DNA from: Paenibacillus sedimenti
Lineage (GTDB): Bacteria; Bacillota; Bacilli; Paenibacillales; NBRC-103111
Length of the DNA: 64,000 nucleotides
Direction: 5' to 3'
NCBI RefSeq assembly: GCF_014534655.1
Contig: NZ_JACVVD010000009.1
Location: 124,001-188,000 of the forward strand
This document shows positions 62,565-64,000 of the stretch, piece after piece. The notes under the pieces are model-generated. The model worked only from the letters and a program-made list of their open reading frames with translations. It made no database searches and was not told where the DNA came from. Position 1 is the first letter of the stretch; every line of letters begins with the position of its first letter. The translations under genes and the position numbers were made by a program.

Positions 62565-63113
62565 TTAGCTCCTTTTATCAGCCAGCTGAATTAGTTTATT
62601 AACCGTCTCCCAATTGCGCGTCGTCGCCGTTACGGCTAATTTCTTTTCCAGGAAATTATTGCTGAATTGCGACTTACCGAAACCTTTCCGACAGAGAATA
62701 TACACCTCCCGCCGCAGCACGTGATACTGATCGATCTCATTTTGATAAGTATTTAACTTGACAATCGCCTCCGCGGAAGGTTCTTTGGCTAAGAAGGCTA
62801 CATATAAGGACTCGTTTTCGGAGGCATTGACATCTAAGAAAGGGTTGCGACTCACAACCTCTTCTAACTCTTTCGGCGTGCGAACAACAACTGGAACCTC
62901 GAAAACGAAAACGCGCGCCAATTCGCTCTGGATACGGTCTCGAAGCAGTCCCACATCCTCCTCTGTACTATTAAAAATCACATTACCGCTCTGAATATAG
63001 CTGATCACCTGCCCAAAATTCATCGATTCATAAATGCCGCGCAAATGATCCATCTTGATGATTTTCTGACCACTCACATTAATTCCGCGCAAAAGCGACA
63101 CGTATTTTGGCAT
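62565..63113 (-). CDS. DUF1697 family protein
   Basis: 182 residues from the ATG at 63113 with GGAAGG upstream. 'PKYVSLLRGINVSGQKIIKM' at the N-terminus and the 'VISYIQSGNVIFNSTEED' segment are the hallmarks of DUF1697, a ferredoxin-fold cytosolic family of unknown role. Leads the two-gene operon with the DUF6157-type gene. Confidence 0.9.
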   Translation of the reverse strand: MPKYVSLLRGINVSGQKIIKMDHLRGIYESMNFGQVISYIQSGNVIFNSTEEDVGLLRDRIQSELARVFVFEVPVVVRTPKELEEVVSRNPFLDVNASENESLYVAFLAKEPSAEAIVKLNTYQNEIDQYHVLRREVYILCRKGFGKSQFSNNFLEKKLAVTATTRNWETVNKLIQLADKRS

Positions 63114-63220
63114 TTCATAACCTTCCTTATCCTGCATATGTGCTTATTATACACCATAACTCATGTTTACTTAACAGATACTTCCATTCATGCCACACCA
63201 GTTAACACTGAATCGTGCAC

Positions 63221-63249
63221 AAAAAAAACGACGTTCGGATGAACGTCGC
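63221..63249 (-). terminator. Terminator after the GNAT gene
   Basis: GCGACGTTC and GAACGTCGT pair, followed on the minus strand by TTTTTTTT. Confidence 0.85.
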
Positions 63250-63265
63250 TTCGTATGTTAATCTC

Positions 63266-63721
63266 CTATAGTTTCTTCTCGTAGCATAAGCTTCCCGGAC
63301 TGTCGATATATTCGCCGAATGGCTCGATCGGGTAATATCCGTATTTGGTATACAAGGCAATGGCCTCCGGCTGCGCAGCGCCTGTCTCAAGCCTGATGAT
63401 ATGATTGCCCGCCTCTAGCGCCTGCGCCTCAAGGAATGAGAGCAATTGTGAAGCAATACCGCGATTGCGATATTCCTTGTCGACGAAGAAACGCTTCAAC
63501 TCCGTGCTATCCGCATCTATAGGACGCAAAGCACCGCACCCAACAGGCATCTCCCCCTCAAAGGCGACGGCAAAAGTAATCCGTTCCACTGACGGATCGT
63601 TGAAATCTACAAAATGAATTTCTTCAATCGGGTATCTTTGCATCAGATCCTGATCCAATTTGGCAATAAGCGCTAATAATTTCGGGTCCGTATGTTTGAC
63701 GAGTTGAATGTCTATGCTCAT
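63266..63721 (-). CDS. GNAT-family N-acetyltransferase
   Basis: 151 residues. VGCGALRPID, then 'LKRFFVDKEYRNRGIASQLL' with the acetyl-CoA loop (R-x-x-G-x-A), then LETGAAQPEAIALYTKYGYYP. Close to PaiA/YpeA-like enzymes. Substrate unknown. It is preceded by the metallophosphoesterase gene in the same direction, with 32 bases between them. Confidence 0.93.
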   Translation of the reverse strand: MSIDIQLVKHTDPKLLALIAKLDQDLMQRYPIEEIHFVDFNDPSVERITFAVAFEGEMPVGCGALRPIDADSTELKRFFVDKEYRNRGIASQLLSFLEAQALEAGNHIIRLETGAAQPEAIALYTKYGYYPIEPFGEYIDSPGSLCYEKKL

Positions 63722-63753
63722 AGGATACTAACCTCCAAGATGGTATCATTGTT

Positions 63754-64000
63754 TCATATTATGATTGTACGAATTCTGTCGGGCATTGTTTGAAGTTTCC
63801 TCGGATAACCTAAGGAGGCATTGATAAACCGGCAATGGTGATGCACATAATCCATCCGGTGATGGACGTGACCGAAGCACCATATTTTATTCGAGAGATG
63901 ATTCATATAAGGGGATCCGTCAAAGTAATAGAAACTGGATGATAGATCAAGCACCCTTCCCTCCGGCACCTGATTCCAATCGGGCGATACATGGGTCAGA
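63754..64000 (-). CDS. Metallophosphoesterase, C-terminal part
   Basis: The frame stays open to the right edge of the window, so the start lies outside. The visible 82 codons include THVSPDWNQVP and the metal motif GHVHHRMDY (GH-x-H), followed by FINASLGYP, typical of calcineurin-like phosphoesterases. The N-terminal metal ligands are not in the window. Confidence 0.8.
   Translation of the reverse strand, partial: LTHVSPDWNQVPEGRVLDLSSSFYYFDGSPYMNHLSNKIWCFGHVHHRMDYVHHHCRFINASLGYPRKLQTMPDRIRTIII

Noticed and set aside
1..64000. CRISPR arrays, tRNA or rRNA genes, prophage or transposase genes
   Set aside because: No regular spaced repeats, cloverleaf sequences, integrases or transposases were seen in reading both strands.

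Overview
The window looks like chromosome of a Paenibacillus or close relative (Paenibacillaceae, Firmicutes). Reasons: three sets of genes for a YesM-type sensor kinase, a YesN-type AraC response regulator and LplA/B/C-type sugar uptake; strong AGGAGG ribosome sites with many GTG and TTG starts; low-GC Firmicute families such as Zur, ZnuABC, YitT, YkoP-like deacetylase, Mn-dependent pyrophosphatase and an HPr-like protein. I see no rRNA, tRNA, CRISPR array, phage or transposase.

Region 1 (1-9.5 kb, minus strand) is carbohydrate uptake. A lone LplB-type permease at the left edge belongs to a system that continues outside the window. A complete unit follows in the order kinase, response regulator, two permeases, binding lipoprotein and a cytoplasmic (alpha/alpha)6-type glycosidase.

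Region 2 (9.5-29.4 kb) is accessory carbohydrate metabolism with signs of rearrangement. It holds a GNAT gene with an internal deletion, a stand-alone FtsH-like AAA protease, an SGNH hydrolase/binding protein/kinase operon, and a plus-strand operon of an FAD oxidoreductase, a Gfo/Idh dehydrogenase and a large secreted glycosidase-like protein. A second Gfo/Idh-like protein, a complete LplA-B-C importer and an orphan response regulator follow. A stub of another response regulator gene lies in the intergenic DNA.

Region 3 (29.4-37.7 kb) is a zinc-starvation island. At least five clear copies of a Zur-box-like palindrome (core GTAATnATTAC) precede its transcription units: a YciC/ZagA-type GTPase with a zinc-ribbon-less ribosomal protein L33 gene; zur-znuC-znuB-znuA; an AAA+ ATPase with a second COG0523 GTPase; a third COG0523 GTPase; and a [2Fe-2S] ferredoxin-like protein. 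An ABC exporter lies next to the last box. The AAA+ ATPase and the ferredoxin-like protein are the least expected members and the best lead here to an undescribed system.

Region 4 (37.7-64 kb) is mixed housekeeping and accessory genes: cell-surface glycan genes (YkoP-like deacetylase, MGDG-synthase-like glycosyltransferase), a Nudix/GNAT/rpiA operon, YitT, an MFS transporter with a divergent LysR gene, a Gfo/Idh gene with a divergent AraC gene, an NCS2 permease with a divergent but frameshifted LysR gene, an HPr-like protein lacking the active histidine, a Xaa-Pro peptidase, a kinase-like protein, a CDF metal exporter, an NmrA-like oxidoreductase, a YeiH/LysR pair with two palindromic operators, MsrAB, PpaC and small conserved proteins. 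A metallophosphoesterase runs off the right edge.
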